64,000 nt of DNA from VRUE01 sp963727465 (GTDB taxonomy: Bacteria; Actinomycetota; Thermoleophilia; Solirubrobacterales; 70-9). The notes under the pieces were generated by a model. The model worked only from the letters and a program-made list of their open reading frames with translations, did not search any database and was not told the DNA's origin. A program made the translations under genes and the position numbers. Below are positions 31,042 through 40,235 of this stretch, in pieces; position 1 is the stretch's first letter, and each line of letters starts with the position of its first letter. The stretch covers positions 62,001-126,000 of the forward strand of contig CAVSGL010000008.1 of NCBI GenBank assembly GCA_963727465.1, written 5' to 3'.

Positions 31042-32588
31042 TCAGGCCTCGTGGTCGAGCATGTGGCAGTGGATCACGAACTTGCCGGTGTAGTCGGCGA
31101 AGTGACCGGCGAGCAGGATCCGTTCGCCCGGATAGAGGAAGAAGGTCTCCTTGAGGCAGTCTTCCCAGGGCGGCGGCGGCTTGCCGTTGCGCGCCAGCAG
31201 GTACCAGTCGGTGTGGTGCAGGTGCATCAGGTGGGCGACGCCGGTGCGGTTGACCAGCTCCCAGGTGACGGTCGAGCCGAGCTTCGGAAAGGCGTCGGCG
31301 TAGGCGGGGTTGAAGGTGCGGCCGTTGATCAGCCAGGTCGGCTTGAACAGGCCGCCGATCGAGATCGTCCAGGTGTGGTCGGGCCTGTGCGAGACGTGCC
31401 GGGTCCAGGCGGGCAGCGGTCGCAGCCTGCGCGGCACCCGAGTCCCGTCGGCCATCCGCCGCGAGTCGACCCGGAACTGCATCAGGGCGCCGACGTAGGT
31501 GTGCGAGCCGGCGCCGTCGTGGCCGTCGTGTCGCGGCCCGCTGCGCAGCTCGACGGTCTCCCCGCGCGCGGCGGCGAAGTCGACGATCACCTCGGCCCGC
31601 TCGGCGGGGCCGAGCAGGACGTGGCTGCGGCGCACCGGCCGCGGCATCAGGCCGCTGTCGGTGCCGATCTGGATCAGCGGCGCGCCGTTGGAGAGGTGGA
31701 CGTCGTAGGCGCGAAAGCCGGAGACGTTGAGCAGGCGCAGGCGGTAGCGCTGCGCGGTTACGCGGTGGTGCGGCATGTAGGCGCCGTTGACGAGGACGCG
31801 GTGGCCGACGACGCCGTCGGCCGGCGGGCGCAGGCCGGTGAACGGATCGGTCAGCTGGTTGTGCCGGTCGAAGCTGCGGTCGGCGATCATCAGCGGCAGG
31901 TCGCGCTCGCCGCGCGGCAACGGCAGCGAGGCGTCGAGCTCGTCGTCGATGATGAACATCCCCGCGAGGCCGTGCCAGACGTTGCGGCCCGTGTGGTCGA
32001 GGCGGTGGTCGTGGTACCACTGCATCGCCGCCCGCTCGGGCCGGCCGTCCTCGACCAGGTCCCAGACATAGCGCCGCCGGCCGCCCGGCTCGATCAGCAC
32101 GTCGTTGCCGGACTGGCGCGGCGAGAGCCCGCTGGGGATGTGGCAGTAGAAGGACTGCGGCTGCGAGCGGGTGAGGCCGCCGGGACGGCCGTCGAACTGG
32201 GTGCGGTTGTGGCCGCCGTGCAGGTGGACGGTCAGCTCGCCGACCCGCGGCGGCAGCCGGTGGTGGAAGACGACCTCGGTGCGGTGGCCGGCGGGGCGGC
32301 GGATCGTCGGCCCGGGAAAGGTCCCGTCGTAGGTCCACATCCGGGTCGGCCGGCCCGGCAGGATCGGCACCTCAGCCTCGCGAATCGGGATCTCCAGCTT
32401 CGCGCCGCGCAGCTCACGTGGAATCGGCAGCGGGACGCGGAAGGGCGGCGGCGCGGGCAGGTGCGCCGGGCCGGGCCGCCGCTGGGGTGAGCAGCGCGCG
32501 GACGCAGCCCCGCGGGCAGCAGGGCCGCCAGCGCGCCGCCGCCCAGGGCGCCGAGGAAGGCTCGGCGCCCGAGGCGGGGCGATGCGTG
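31042..32588 (-). pseudogene. Multicopper oxidase, frameshifted near the N-terminus and truncated at the C-terminus
   Basis: The main frame (31042 to about 32500) encodes a multicopper oxidase: TVHLHGGHN, MQWYHDHRLDHTGRNVWHGL, HLMHLHHTDW and IHCHMLDHEA with the copper ligands. A Tat-type signal, RLGRRAFLGALGGGALAALL, precedes it but lies in another frame, so a frame change occurs between about 32470 and 32520. No ATG, GTG or TTG is seen before the signal. The protein ends right after HCHMLDHEA, before the usual axial Met of the type 1 copper. The locus is damaged or mis-assembled. Confidence 0.75.
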
Positions 32589-32605
32589 TGACTCTCCAGC
32601 CGTGG

Positions 32606-33168
32606 CTATTCGCTCGGCAGGACGTTGATCGAGCCGTGCATCCAGGGATGGATCGCGCAGACGAAGTAGATCCTCTGCGCCCCCGTCGACGTGTCGACGA
32701 TCGACCTTCTGTTCGAAGGACGTGTTGGGCTTGTTGCCCGTGAACCAGGAGTCGCCCTTCTTCTTCAGGTTGCCCATCGTGCTCCAGCCTTCAGGCCCGG
32801 CCTCCGCCGGGTTTTCCTTCGGCGGGCCGTTGCCCTTGACGCCGTGCCAGGCCGCGATCGCTTTGCAGATGTGGTGCGGCGTAAAGCAGAGCTGGCGCTG
32901 CCTTTCGGCGTGGTCGGGATCGAGCCCTTGGTGACCAGCGAGAACGTGTGCGGACCGACCTGTTTGCGGGTTGGTCTGGTTGATGACGTCGAGCTCTTCG
33001 CCGTTGACGACCGTCTTCGGCGCCACGAAGCGAAGGCCCTTCTTACCGTCCCTGATGTAGACGTTCGGCGCGGTGCCGGCCGAGGCGACCGATGCAAATG
33101 CTGCAGAGCGCAACGAGCGCCGCGACCGAGCTCGAGGACAACTGCCCTGCCCACGCCGGGGCGAACAC
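32606..33168 (-). pseudogene. Cupredoxin-domain protein with several frame changes
   Basis: Plausible start GTG 33168 follows gaaggagtc, and the stop is at 32606-32608. Fragments of one cupredoxin lie in alternating frames: a hydrophobic N-terminus, then NVYIRDGKKGLRFVAPKTVV, QVGPHTFSLVTKGSIP, LCFTPHHICKAIAAWHGVKG and finally RIYFVCAIHPWMHGSINVLP with the copper-binding Cys, His and Met. At least four single-base frame changes are needed to join them. It precedes the multicopper oxidase on the same strand; together they would be an electron donor/oxidase pair. Confidence 0.7.
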
Positions 33169-33308
33169 GAGACTCCTTCAATTCGAGTTCCTTTCCGCGC
33201 CACCCCCCGCGCCGGGAGCGCACACGTCGATTTGGACCGGGGGAAGGTAGACGGTCGTCCGGCGGCGGTCAAGTCTCCCTTCGTGGTCCGAGATGGCCGG
33301 CGCCGTCG

Positions 33309-34076
33309 TCAGGCGCGCAGGCGGTAGCCGCGGGAGAAGAGCCGCAGGTTGAAGAAGAGCAGCGCCGCGGTCGCGGCGGTCAGCGCGAGCAGCGAGAGGG
33401 CGACGCTGACTTCGCTGTAGCCGAGGAAGCCGTAGCGGACCAGGTTGATCATGTAGAAGAGCGGGTTGAAGTGGGTCAGCGTCTGGAACGGCTCGGGCAG
33501 CAGGGTCGCCGAGTAGAAGACGCCGCCGAGGAAGATCAGCGGCTGGAGGACGAAGGTCTGGGCGAAGGCGACGTCGTCGAACTGTTCGGCGCGGACGCCG
33601 ATCAGCACGCCGAGCTGGGCGAAGAAGAAGCCGACCAGGAAGAGCGCCGCGAAGAGCACGAGCACGTGGTCGACCGGCAGGTCGACGAGGAAGGACGCCG
33701 CGATGAAGGTCAGCGCGGCGACGATCAGGCCGCGGGCGAAGCCGCCGAAGGAGAAGGCGAGCAGCAGCTCCAGCGGCGAGGCGGGCGAGGAGAGCTGGTC
33801 CTGGATCGCGCCCTGGAATTTCTGCTGGAGGATCGAGGACGAGTTGTTGGCGAAGGCGTTGGTCGAGAACGACATCATGATCAGCCCGGGGATGACGAAG
33901 ACGACGTAGTCGAAGCCGTGCAGTTCCCCCACGCGCGAGCCGAGCGCCGCGCCGAAGACGGAGATGTAGAGGAAGGTTTCGAGCAGCGGCGCGCCGATCG
34001 TCTGTTTCTTGATCTTCATGAAGCGGTTGACCTCGCGCCGCCAGAGCGTCGCGAAGCGGATCTGGGCGGTGCTCAC
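33309..34076 (-). CDS. ABC-2 type transporter permease
   Basis: This 255-aa membrane protein has about six TM helices: FVIPGLIMMSFSTNAFANNS, GLIVAALTFIAASFLV, VLFAALFLVGFFFAQLGVLI and a C-terminal SLLALTAATAALLFFNLRLF. ABC2-family conserved NPLFYMINLVRYGFLG is present. The start overlaps the ATPase gene stop by 4 nt. With the ATPase it forms a DrrA/DrrB- or NodI/NodJ-like exporter. Confidence 0.9.
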   Translation of the reverse strand: MSTAQIRFATLWRREVNRFMKIKKQTIGAPLLETFLYISVFGAALGSRVGELHGFDYVVFVIPGLIMMSFSTNAFANNSSSILQQKFQGAIQDQLSSPASPLELLLAFSFGGFARGLIVAALTFIAASFLVDLPVDHVLVLFAALFLVGFFFAQLGVLIGVRAEQFDDVAFAQTFVLQPLIFLGGVFYSATLLPEPFQTLTHFNPLFYMINLVRYGFLGYSEVSVALSLLALTAATAALLFFNLRLFSRGYRLRA

Positions 34077-34864
34077 GCGATCGCCTCGGGCTCGACCGCG
34101 ATGTGCGAGCGCGAGAGCTCCTTGCGCCCGACCAGGGTCAGGTAGGCGTCCTCGAGGTTGGCGACGCCGTAGCGGGCGGCGAGCTCGGCGCTGGTGCCCT
34201 CGCCGACGATCTGGCCCTCGTTGATGAAGGCGATCCGGTCGCAGAGCTGCTCCGCCTCCTCCAGGTAATGGGTGGTGAGCAGGATCGTCGTCCCCTCCTG
34301 GTTGATCCGCTGCACGTAGTGCCAGAGCTCGAGCCGCAGCTCGACGTCGACCCCGGCGGTCGGCTCGTCGAGGATCAGCAGGCGCGGCCGGTGCATCATC
34401 GCCCGCGCCAGGATCAGCCGTCGTTTCATCCCGCCCGAGAGCGTGCGCGTGCGTTCGTCCGCCTTCTCGGTCAGCGAGAAGGTCTCGAGCAGCTCCGCCG
34501 TGCGCTCGCGCCGCTCGCGCTTGGGCATGCCGAAGTAGCCGGCGTGGTAGTCGAGCGTCTCCTCGGCGGTGAGGAACCAGTCGAGGTTGGGCTCCTGCGG
34601 CGCCAGCCCGACCGCCTGGCGCGCCGGGCCGTAGTCGCCGATCGCGTCGTGGCCGAAGACCTGGATCGAGCCGCCGGTCGGCTGCGCCAGCCCGGTCGTG
34701 CAGTGGATCAGCGTCGACTTGCCCGCCCCGTTGGGACCGAGCAGGCCGAACAGCTCGCCGGGCTCGATCTGGAGCGAGACGCCGCGCAGGGCCTCGACCC
34801 CGGTCGCGTACCGCTTCTCCAATTTGTCGACGTCGAGCGCCCTCACCGCCGGAAATCTACGCAA
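34073..34864 (-). CDS. ABC transporter ATP-binding protein (DrrA/NodI-like)
   Basis: This 263-aa protein has Walker A GPNGAGKST, the Q-loop APQEPNLDWF, signature LSGGMKRRL, Walker B LLILDEPTAGVD and the switch His in TTHYLEEAEQLCD. The C-terminal VANLEDAYLTLVGR matches the drug/lipid exporter subclass. The start may lie at 34864 or a few codons inside. The adjacent permease completes the transporter. Confidence 0.93.
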   Translation of the reverse strand: MRRFPAVRALDVDKLEKRYATGVEALRGVSLQIEPGELFGLLGPNGAGKSTLIHCTTGLAQPTGGSIQVFGHDAIGDYGPARQAVGLAPQEPNLDWFLTAEETLDYHAGYFGMPKRERRERTAELLETFSLTEKADERTRTLSGGMKRRLILARAMMHRPRLLILDEPTAGVDVELRLELWHYVQRINQEGTTILLTTHYLEEAEQLCDRIAFINEGQIVGEGTSAELAARYGVANLEDAYLTLVGRKELSRSHIAVEPEAIA

Positions 34865-34870
34865 CCGCTC

Positions 34871-36286
34871 TCAGCGGCCCAGCGCGCGCAGGGCGGACTG
34901 CGCCGCGTTCCAGCCGTTCATGCCGCTGACGCCGCCGCCGGGCGGGGTGGCGGCGGAGCAGATGTAGACGCCGGGGATGCCGGTGGCGTAGGGGTCGCGG
35001 GCGAGGCGCGGGCGGATCAGCGCCTGTAGGCCGGTGTTGGCGCCGGTGACGATGTCGCCGCCGACGTAGTTGGGGTTGTGCGACTCCAGCTCGGCCGGCG
35101 AGCGCACGTGGCGGGCGACGATCCGCTCGCGCAGGCCCGGCGCGAAGCGTTCGATCTGGTCGAGCGCCGCGTCCGTCGCGTCGCCGTCGTAGCCGCGCGG
35201 CACGTGCGCGTAGGCCCAGACCGGGTGCAGGTCGCCGCGCGAGCGCGAGGGGTCGGCGAGGTACTGCTGGCAGAGCAGGACGAAGGGCCGCTCGGGCATG
35301 CGCCCGCGGTTGACCTCGCGCTCGGCGTGGACGAGCTCGTCGAAGGAGCCGGCGACGTGCACCGTCCCCGCCCGGCCCGAGAGCTCGTCGGCCCAGGGCA
35401 CGCCGCCCTCGACCGCGAGATCGAGCTTGAAGGCGGCGGGCCCGTGCCGGTAGCGGCGGTAGGCGCGCGCGACGCGACCCGGCAGGCGCTCGCCGGCGAT
35501 ATCGGCGACGGCGCCCGGCGCCAGGTCGAGCAGGACCGCGTCGGCGCGCGGCAGCTCGGCCAGCGAGCGCAGCGGCCGGCCGGTCTCGATCTTCCCGCCG
35601 TGCTCGCGGATCACGGCCGCCAGGGCGTCGGCGATCGCCTGCGAGCCGCCCCGCGCAACCGGCCAGCCGTGGTTGTGCCCGGCGGCGATCAGCACCGTGC
35701 CGACGGCGGAGCTGAGCGGCGTCGAGAGCGGGCTGAAGGAGTGCGCGGCGACGCCGCCGAACAGCGCCCGCGCCTCCTCGCTCGGCAGCGCCCGCGCCAG
35801 CAGCGTCGCCGGGCTCAGCGCGCGCAGGCCGAAACGGGTCAGCGCGACCGGGTGGCGCGGGACGTGCTGCACCGGCCGCAGGATGTCCTCGCCGAGCGCG
35901 TCGAAACGGCTCGCCGCCGGGCCGAACAGCCGCCTCCAGGCCGCCCCGGCATCGCCCAGCCCGTCCGCGGTCGCCTCGATCGAGCGCTGCATCGCCGCCG
36001 CCCGGCCGCCGTCGAGCGGATGCGCCAGGTCGAGCTCCGGCCAGGCCCACTCGAGCCCGTGGCGCTCGAGCCCGAGCGCCCGGAACGCGGGCGAGGACGC
36101 CCCCATCGGGTGCGTCGCCGAGCAGTCGTCGTGCAGCAGGCCGGGCAGGGTCAGCTCGCTCGACCGCGTGCCGCCGCCGATCGTCGCCGCGGCCTCGATC
36201 ACGGTCACCCCCACCCCCCGCGCGGCCAGGGTCGCGGCAGCGACGAGGCCGTTGGGACCGGCCCCGACGACGATCGCCTCGCTCAT
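34871..36286 (-). CDS. FAD-dependent oxidoreductase (phytoene-desaturase-like)
   Basis: The start is ATG at 36286 (471 aa); the longer open frame is a shadow of the upstream gene. The FAD motif VVGAGPNGLVAAATLAARG is at residues 6-24. The C-terminal motif CSAATPPGGGVSGMNGWNAA is typical of CrtI/NAD(P)-FAD desaturase relatives. The start overlaps the stop of the DUF3556 gene by 4 nt, so the two are co-translated. It may act on a lipid or isoprenoid; no carotenoid genes are nearby. Confidence 0.9.
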   Translation of the reverse strand: MSEAIVVGAGPNGLVAAATLAARGVGVTVIEAAATIGGGTRSSELTLPGLLHDDCSATHPMGASSPAFRALGLERHGLEWAWPELDLAHPLDGGRAAAMQRSIEATADGLGDAGAAWRRLFGPAASRFDALGEDILRPVQHVPRHPVALTRFGLRALSPATLLARALPSEEARALFGGVAAHSFSPLSTPLSSAVGTVLIAAGHNHGWPVARGGSQAIADALAAVIREHGGKIETGRPLRSLAELPRADAVLLDLAPGAVADIAGERLPGRVARAYRRYRHGPAAFKLDLAVEGGVPWADELSGRAGTVHVAGSFDELVHAEREVNRGRMPERPFVLLCQQYLADPSRSRGDLHPVWAYAHVPRGYDGDATDAALDQIERFAPGLRERIVARHVRSPAELESHNPNYVGGDIVTGANTGLQALIRPRLARDPYATGIPGVYICSAATPPGGGVSGMNGWNAAQSALRALGR

Positions 36287-37998
36287 GCCGGTTCGACCGG
36301 GAACGGGCGCCCGTCCAGCCAGGGCTGGCGCTCGATCATGTCGGCGACCCGCACCCAGCCTTCCTCGACCAGGCCGTCGGCCGCGTCGAAGATCCGGTAG
36401 CGCTGGCGCTGCACGTGCGCCGGCTGCGACTCGAGCACGACGACGCGCAGCTCGCCGGGCTCGAAACGGCAGCGCTCCTGGACCGCCGCCAGCAGGCGCT
36501 GGTCGTGGAAGTGGCCGTCGCCGAAGTTGTAGCCGAGCACCACCCCGGCGACCAGCTCGCCCTCGCGCACTTCGTAGTCCTCGACGTCGTCGACGGCGCG
36601 CTGCACGAGGCCGTTGAGCGCCCGGCCGTGGGAGTGCATCGAGCGGAAGGCGAGGCCTTTGTGGACGAGCACGTCGATCAGCTCGGGCTCGTAGAACTTC
36701 GCCAGCTGCTCGGTGACGATCGCCGCCGGCTTGACCAGCCCGGCGTCGAGCTTCGCCTCGGCCCCGCCCTCGCGGCGGAAGAGCCACTGGCTGGTCGCCC
36801 AGTTGCCGGCGTAGTAGCGCATCGAGGGCAGGAAGGAGACGAGGTCGGGGCGGAAGTTGCCGAGCAGCGGGAAGCCGATGCAGGGGATCGCGAGCAGGAC
36901 CAGGAGCAGCGGGTCGTCGAGCGTCGACCAGGGCGTCGCGCCGTAATGGCCGAAGAGGAAGAGCAGCCCGAAGATCATGAAGATGTTCCACTCCAGCGGC
37001 ACCGCCAGGGGGAAGGTCGAGAGGATGTGGAGGTGGAAGATCACCATCCCGGCGACGGCGAGGGTGCCGATCCAGCCGCCCTGGGAGACGAGCAGGATCA
37101 GCGGCAGGGTGAACTCGATCGCGGTGCCGAGGTGGGCGGCGAAGGCGCCGAACGAGGACGGCCGCAGATCCTCCGGGTGGTCGCGGTACAGGCGCCGCTT
37201 CATCGCCCGCGAGCGGTTCCAGGGCGTGTTGCTGATCATCACCGTGACGACGAAGGGAAAGTGGTGGTTGAGCTTCGAGGACGCCGCCCCCCACCAGATG
37301 CAGACGAAGACGAGCTGCGCGGCGACGATCATGTTCGTCAGCGGGAAGAGGAAGATGAGCGAGAGCGTGCCGTAGATCTCGGCGCGGGCGGCCAGAAACG
37401 GCACCTTGTCGCGCAGGCCGAGGGCGACGAGCAGGGCGAGCATGACGCCGACCGCGACGGGGTCGAGGCGCCCGGCGCTCGCCGCCGTGGTGTCGACGCC
37501 ACCGCTCAGCAGCAGGTTCAGCGCGGCGGCGATCAAGCCCGCGTAAAGCACGACGTCGAGCAGCGTGCGCCGGTTGCCGCCGGTCAGCGGCACCCGCTCG
37601 GGCCAGGGCGGCAGGCGGACCGTGCCCGGCCGCAGCCAGTAGAGGACGCCGCCGATCATCGGTGAGAAGCGCAGGGTCAGCGGCAGCGAGCCGGCGCCGA
37701 GCCCGAGCACCTCCCAGAGCAGCGTCCAGATCACCGCCTTCTGGAAGACGATCGGCTCCGTCCACCAGGAGGAGAGGTCGCCGAGCCCGCCCAGCCCGGT
37801 CGTCGTCGCCGCGATCAGCAGCAGGCCGCCGCCGGCGTAGAGGACGAGCTTGACGACGTAGAGCAGGTAGACGAAGGCGGGCGTGCCGAAGCCGTTCAGC
37901 GCCCAGTCCTGGGCGCAGAGCTTGATCCGCTCGAGGTGGGGGCGGCTGCGCCACTCGTCGTACTCGAAGGGCGGCGGGGTCGGCTGCGTGAAGCTCAT
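36283..37998 (-). CDS. DUF3556 membrane protein
   Basis: This 571-aa protein has about ten TM segments in residues 40-430, including NMIVAAQLVFVCIWWGAASS and FMIFGLLFLFGHYGATPWST. A soluble C-terminal part follows (about 440-571; YEVREGELVAGVVLGYNFGD). It matches the uncharacterised DUF3556 family of actinobacteria. Coupling to the FAD oxidoreductase (ATGA overlap) suggests a common pathway at the membrane. Confidence 0.85.
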   Translation of the reverse strand: MSFTQPTPPPFEYDEWRSRPHLERIKLCAQDWALNGFGTPAFVYLLYVVKLVLYAGGGLLLIAATTTGLGGLGDLSSWWTEPIVFQKAVIWTLLWEVLGLGAGSLPLTLRFSPMIGGVLYWLRPGTVRLPPWPERVPLTGGNRRTLLDVVLYAGLIAAALNLLLSGGVDTTAASAGRLDPVAVGVMLALLVALGLRDKVPFLAARAEIYGTLSLIFLFPLTNMIVAAQLVFVCIWWGAASSKLNHHFPFVVTVMISNTPWNRSRAMKRRLYRDHPEDLRPSSFGAFAAHLGTAIEFTLPLILLVSQGGWIGTLAVAGMVIFHLHILSTFPLAVPLEWNIFMIFGLLFLFGHYGATPWSTLDDPLLLVLLAIPCIGFPLLGNFRPDLVSFLPSMRYYAGNWATSQWLFRREGGAEAKLDAGLVKPAAIVTEQLAKFYEPELIDVLVHKGLAFRSMHSHGRALNGLVQRAVDDVEDYEVREGELVAGVVLGYNFGDGHFHDQRLLAAVQERCRFEPGELRVVVLESQPAHVQRQRYRIFDAADGLVEEGWVRVADMIERQPWLDGRPFPVEPA

Positions 37999-38018
37999 GC
38001 TGAGACGATCTTCGTAGG

Positions 38019-38891
38019 GTGAGGGGCGTGACGCAACCCCTGCTTGCGGTCGACGCCCCCTCGATGCTGTTCCGCGCCTTCTACGCGCTGCCCGACTCGA
38101 TCGTCGGCCCGGACGGCAGGCCGGTCAACGCGCTGCTCGGCACGGCCAACCTGATCCTGCGCGAGGTCGAGGTCCACGAGCCGCGCGCGGTCGTGCTCTG
38201 CTTCGGCCCCGACGCCGCCTCCTACCGCACCGAGCTCTACCCCGCCTACCACGCCGAGCGCGAGGCGGCGATGCCCGACGACCTCCCCCACCAGTTCGCC
38301 GACGCGCGCCCCTTCTTCGAGGCCTTCGGCTGGACCGTGGCGACCGGCGAGGAGCTCGAGGCCGACGATCTGCTCGGCACCTACGCCCGGCGCGAGGCCG
38401 AGGCGGGCGGCCGGGCGCTGCTGCTGACCGGGGACCGCGACATGTACCAGTGCGCGGACGAGCGGGTCACCGTCCTCTACGTGCGCACCGGCGGCGGCAA
38501 AGGCGCGGAAGAGGTCGGCCCCGACGGGGTGCGCGAGCGCTACGGCGTCGACCCGGAGCAGGTGCCCGACTTCATCGCCCTGCGCGGCGACCCGGCCGAC
38601 GGCCTGCCCGGCGCCAGGGGCGTCGGGCCGAAGACCGCGGCCGATCTGCTGCGCGAGCACGGCTCGCTCGAGGCGATCCTCGACGGCGCGATCCGCGAGC
38701 GGCGTCCCAAACTGCGCGCGGCGCTGGTCGACGGCCGCGAGGACCTGCTCGCCTTCAAGGACATCGCCACCCTGCGCGACGCCGGCGTCGATCCCCCGCC
38801 CGACCGCCCCACCGACTGGGCCGGCGCCGCCGCGGCCGCGCGCGAGCGCGGCATGAACCGCCTCGCCGAGCGCCTCGAAGCAGACGTCTGA
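38019..38891 (+). CDS. 5'-3' exonuclease (PolA N-terminal domain type)
   Basis: This protein is 290 aa from GTG 38019; GTG 38028 is equally plausible. LLAVDAPSMLFRAFYALPDS, the acidic cluster EELEADDLLGTYARR and LLLTGDRDMYQ supply the metal-binding Asp/Glu residues. The helix-hairpin-helix is DGLPGARGVGPKTAADLL. It is a stand-alone FEN/PolA-type 5' nuclease, common in actinobacteria beside a full PolA. The gene ends 4 nt before a REP-like palindrome. Confidence 0.92.
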   Translation: MRGVTQPLLAVDAPSMLFRAFYALPDSIVGPDGRPVNALLGTANLILREVEVHEPRAVVLCFGPDAASYRTELYPAYHAEREAAMPDDLPHQFADARPFFEAFGWTVATGEELEADDLLGTYARREAEAGGRALLLTGDRDMYQCADERVTVLYVRTGGGKGAEEVGPDGVRERYGVDPEQVPDFIALRGDPADGLPGARGVGPKTAADLLREHGSLEAILDGAIRERRPKLRAALVDGREDLLAFKDIATLRDAGVDPPPDRPTDWAGAAAAARERGMNRLAERLEADV

Positions 38892-38895
38892 CCAG

Positions 38896-38940
38896 CGCGG
38901 TCGAGGTTATCGTCGCTATGCGGGGAAAACCTCGACCGCG
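38896..38940. repeat. REP-like palindrome, copy 4
   Basis: The arms cgcggtcgaggtt and aacctcgaccgcg are perfect, with a diverged centre (atcgtcgctatgcggggaa). It lies 4 nt after the exonuclease stop and 12 nt before the stop of the convergent reductase gene. Confidence 0.88.
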
Positions 38941-38952
38941 CTGGCGGAGGGG

Positions 38953-39705
38953 TCAGGTGCGGTACTCGGGGTTGGGGAAGTCGAAGCTGGCGCCGGCGTC
39001 CCACTCGGTGCGCTGGTTGCCGTGGGCGGGGATGCCGCCGGCGTCCTTCAGCATCCGCGCGACGTGCAGCATGTTCCAGGCGGCGAAGGTGGTGTTGCGG
39101 TTGGTGAAGTCGTTCTCCGGCCCGCCCGAGCCCTCATCGAGGTACGACGGCCCGGGGCCGGCCTCGCCGATCCAGCCGGAGTCGGCCTGCGGCGGGATCG
39201 TGTAGCCGAGGTGCTGTAGCGAGTAGAGCACGTTCATCGCGCAGTGCTTGACCCCGTCCTCGTTGCCGGTGACGAGGCAGCCGCCGACGCGGCCGTAGTA
39301 GGCGTACTGGCCGGCGTCGTTGAGCAGGTGCGAGTTGCCGTAGAGACGCTCGATCACCTGCGTCGCGATCGAGGACTTCTCACCGAGCCAGATCGACATC
39401 CCGAGCACGAGGATGTCCGCCGCCATCACCTTCTCGAAGATCGCCGGCCACTCGTCGCGCTCCCAGCCGTGCTCGGTCATGTCCGGCCAGATACCGGTCG
39501 CGATCTCGTGATCGACGGCGCGGATTCCCTCGACCGCGACCCCGTTGCGCCGCATGATCTCCATCGAGATGTCCATCAGGCCCTGCGTGTTGGAGACCTC
39601 GGGGCTGCGCTTCAGCGTGCAGTTGACGAACAGCGCCCGCAGGTCCGAGTAGTCGGTCTGGTTGCGCTCGCAGAGCTCGGCCTGCTTGTCGTTCAACTCG
39701 GTCAT
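38953..39705 (-). CDS. Flavodoxin-fold NAD(P)H-dependent FMN reductase family protein
   Basis: This 250-aa protein has LRALFVNCTLKRSPEVSNTQ (phosphate-binding loop of the flavodoxin fold), ADILVLGMSIWLGEKSS and YYGRVGGCLVTGNEDGVKH. It matches the NADPH-dependent FMN reductase/WrbA-like group and may reduce quinones or nitro compounds. The start is ATG at 39705. It lies 44 bp downstream of a cupredoxin lipoprotein gene on the same strand. Confidence 0.88.
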   Translation of the reverse strand: MTELNDKQAELCERNQTDYSDLRALFVNCTLKRSPEVSNTQGLMDISMEIMRRNGVAVEGIRAVDHEIATGIWPDMTEHGWERDEWPAIFEKVMAADILVLGMSIWLGEKSSIATQVIERLYGNSHLLNDAGQYAYYGRVGGCLVTGNEDGVKHCAMNVLYSLQHLGYTIPPQADSGWIGEAGPGPSYLDEGSGGPENDFTNRNTTFAAWNMLHVARMLKDAGGIPAHGNQRTEWDAGASFDFPNPEYRT

Positions 39706-39749
39706 CGCGCCGCCGCGATTCTATTCGAGGCGCCGCGATCCGCAAACGG

Positions 39750-40196
39750 TCAGCCGGCCGGCACCACTTCGATCGTGCCGTGCATCTGCGGGTGGATCGA
39801 GCAGACGTACTCGTAGGTGCCCGGTTCCTTGAACGTCTCCGAGGCGATCTTGCCTTCCTCGATCGGGCCGGTGTCGAAGCTGCCGTCGGTCGCGGTGGCC
39901 GTGTGGGCGACGGAGTCCTCGTTCTGCCAGATCACCTTGCCGCCTTCCTCGATCGTGACCGGATCGGGGTCGTAGGCGAAGTCCTTGATCTCGACCTTTT
40001 CGGAACGCACCGCGTCGCCGCTGGGGGCCGGCGCGTTGGCGCTCGCGCCCGATTCCGCTTCTCCTTCCTGGACGGTCGTGGTGCTCGCGGTCGAGCCCGA
40101 ATCGTCTCCCCCGCCGCCGCAGCCGGCGGCTCCGAGGAGGATCAGGCCGGCCAGCAGGCAGGTGGCTGGGACGGAGAACGGCTTCCTGGCTTTCAT
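39750..40196 (-). CDS. Cupredoxin (plastocyanin-like) lipoprotein
   Basis: This 148-aa protein has a lipoprotein signal with lipobox LGAAGC (Cys near residue 26), then a Ser/Thr/Gly-rich linker. The cupredoxin domain (about residues 65-146) has copper ligands in SVAHTATA (His) and YVCSIHPQMHG (Cys, His, Met). It is a type 1 blue-copper electron carrier tethered outside the membrane. Unlike the cupredoxin at 32.6-33.2 kb, this one is intact. Confidence 0.92.
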   Translation of the reverse strand: MKARKPFSVPATCLLAGLILLGAAGCGGGGDDSGSTASTTTVQEGEAESGASANAPAPSGDAVRSEKVEIKDFAYDPDPVTIEEGGKVIWQNEDSVAHTATATDGSFDTGPIEEGKIASETFKEPGTYEYVCSIHPQMHGTIEVVPAG

Positions 40197-40235
40197 CCGG
40201 CCAAGCTACCCCCTGGGCCGGAATCGCAATCAGGG

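Noticed and set aside
34871..37954. A 1027-codon minus-strand frame spanning two genes
   Set aside because: Its upstream two thirds are an out-of-frame reading of the DUF3556 gene; only the part from ATG 36286 is a real FAD oxidoreductase.
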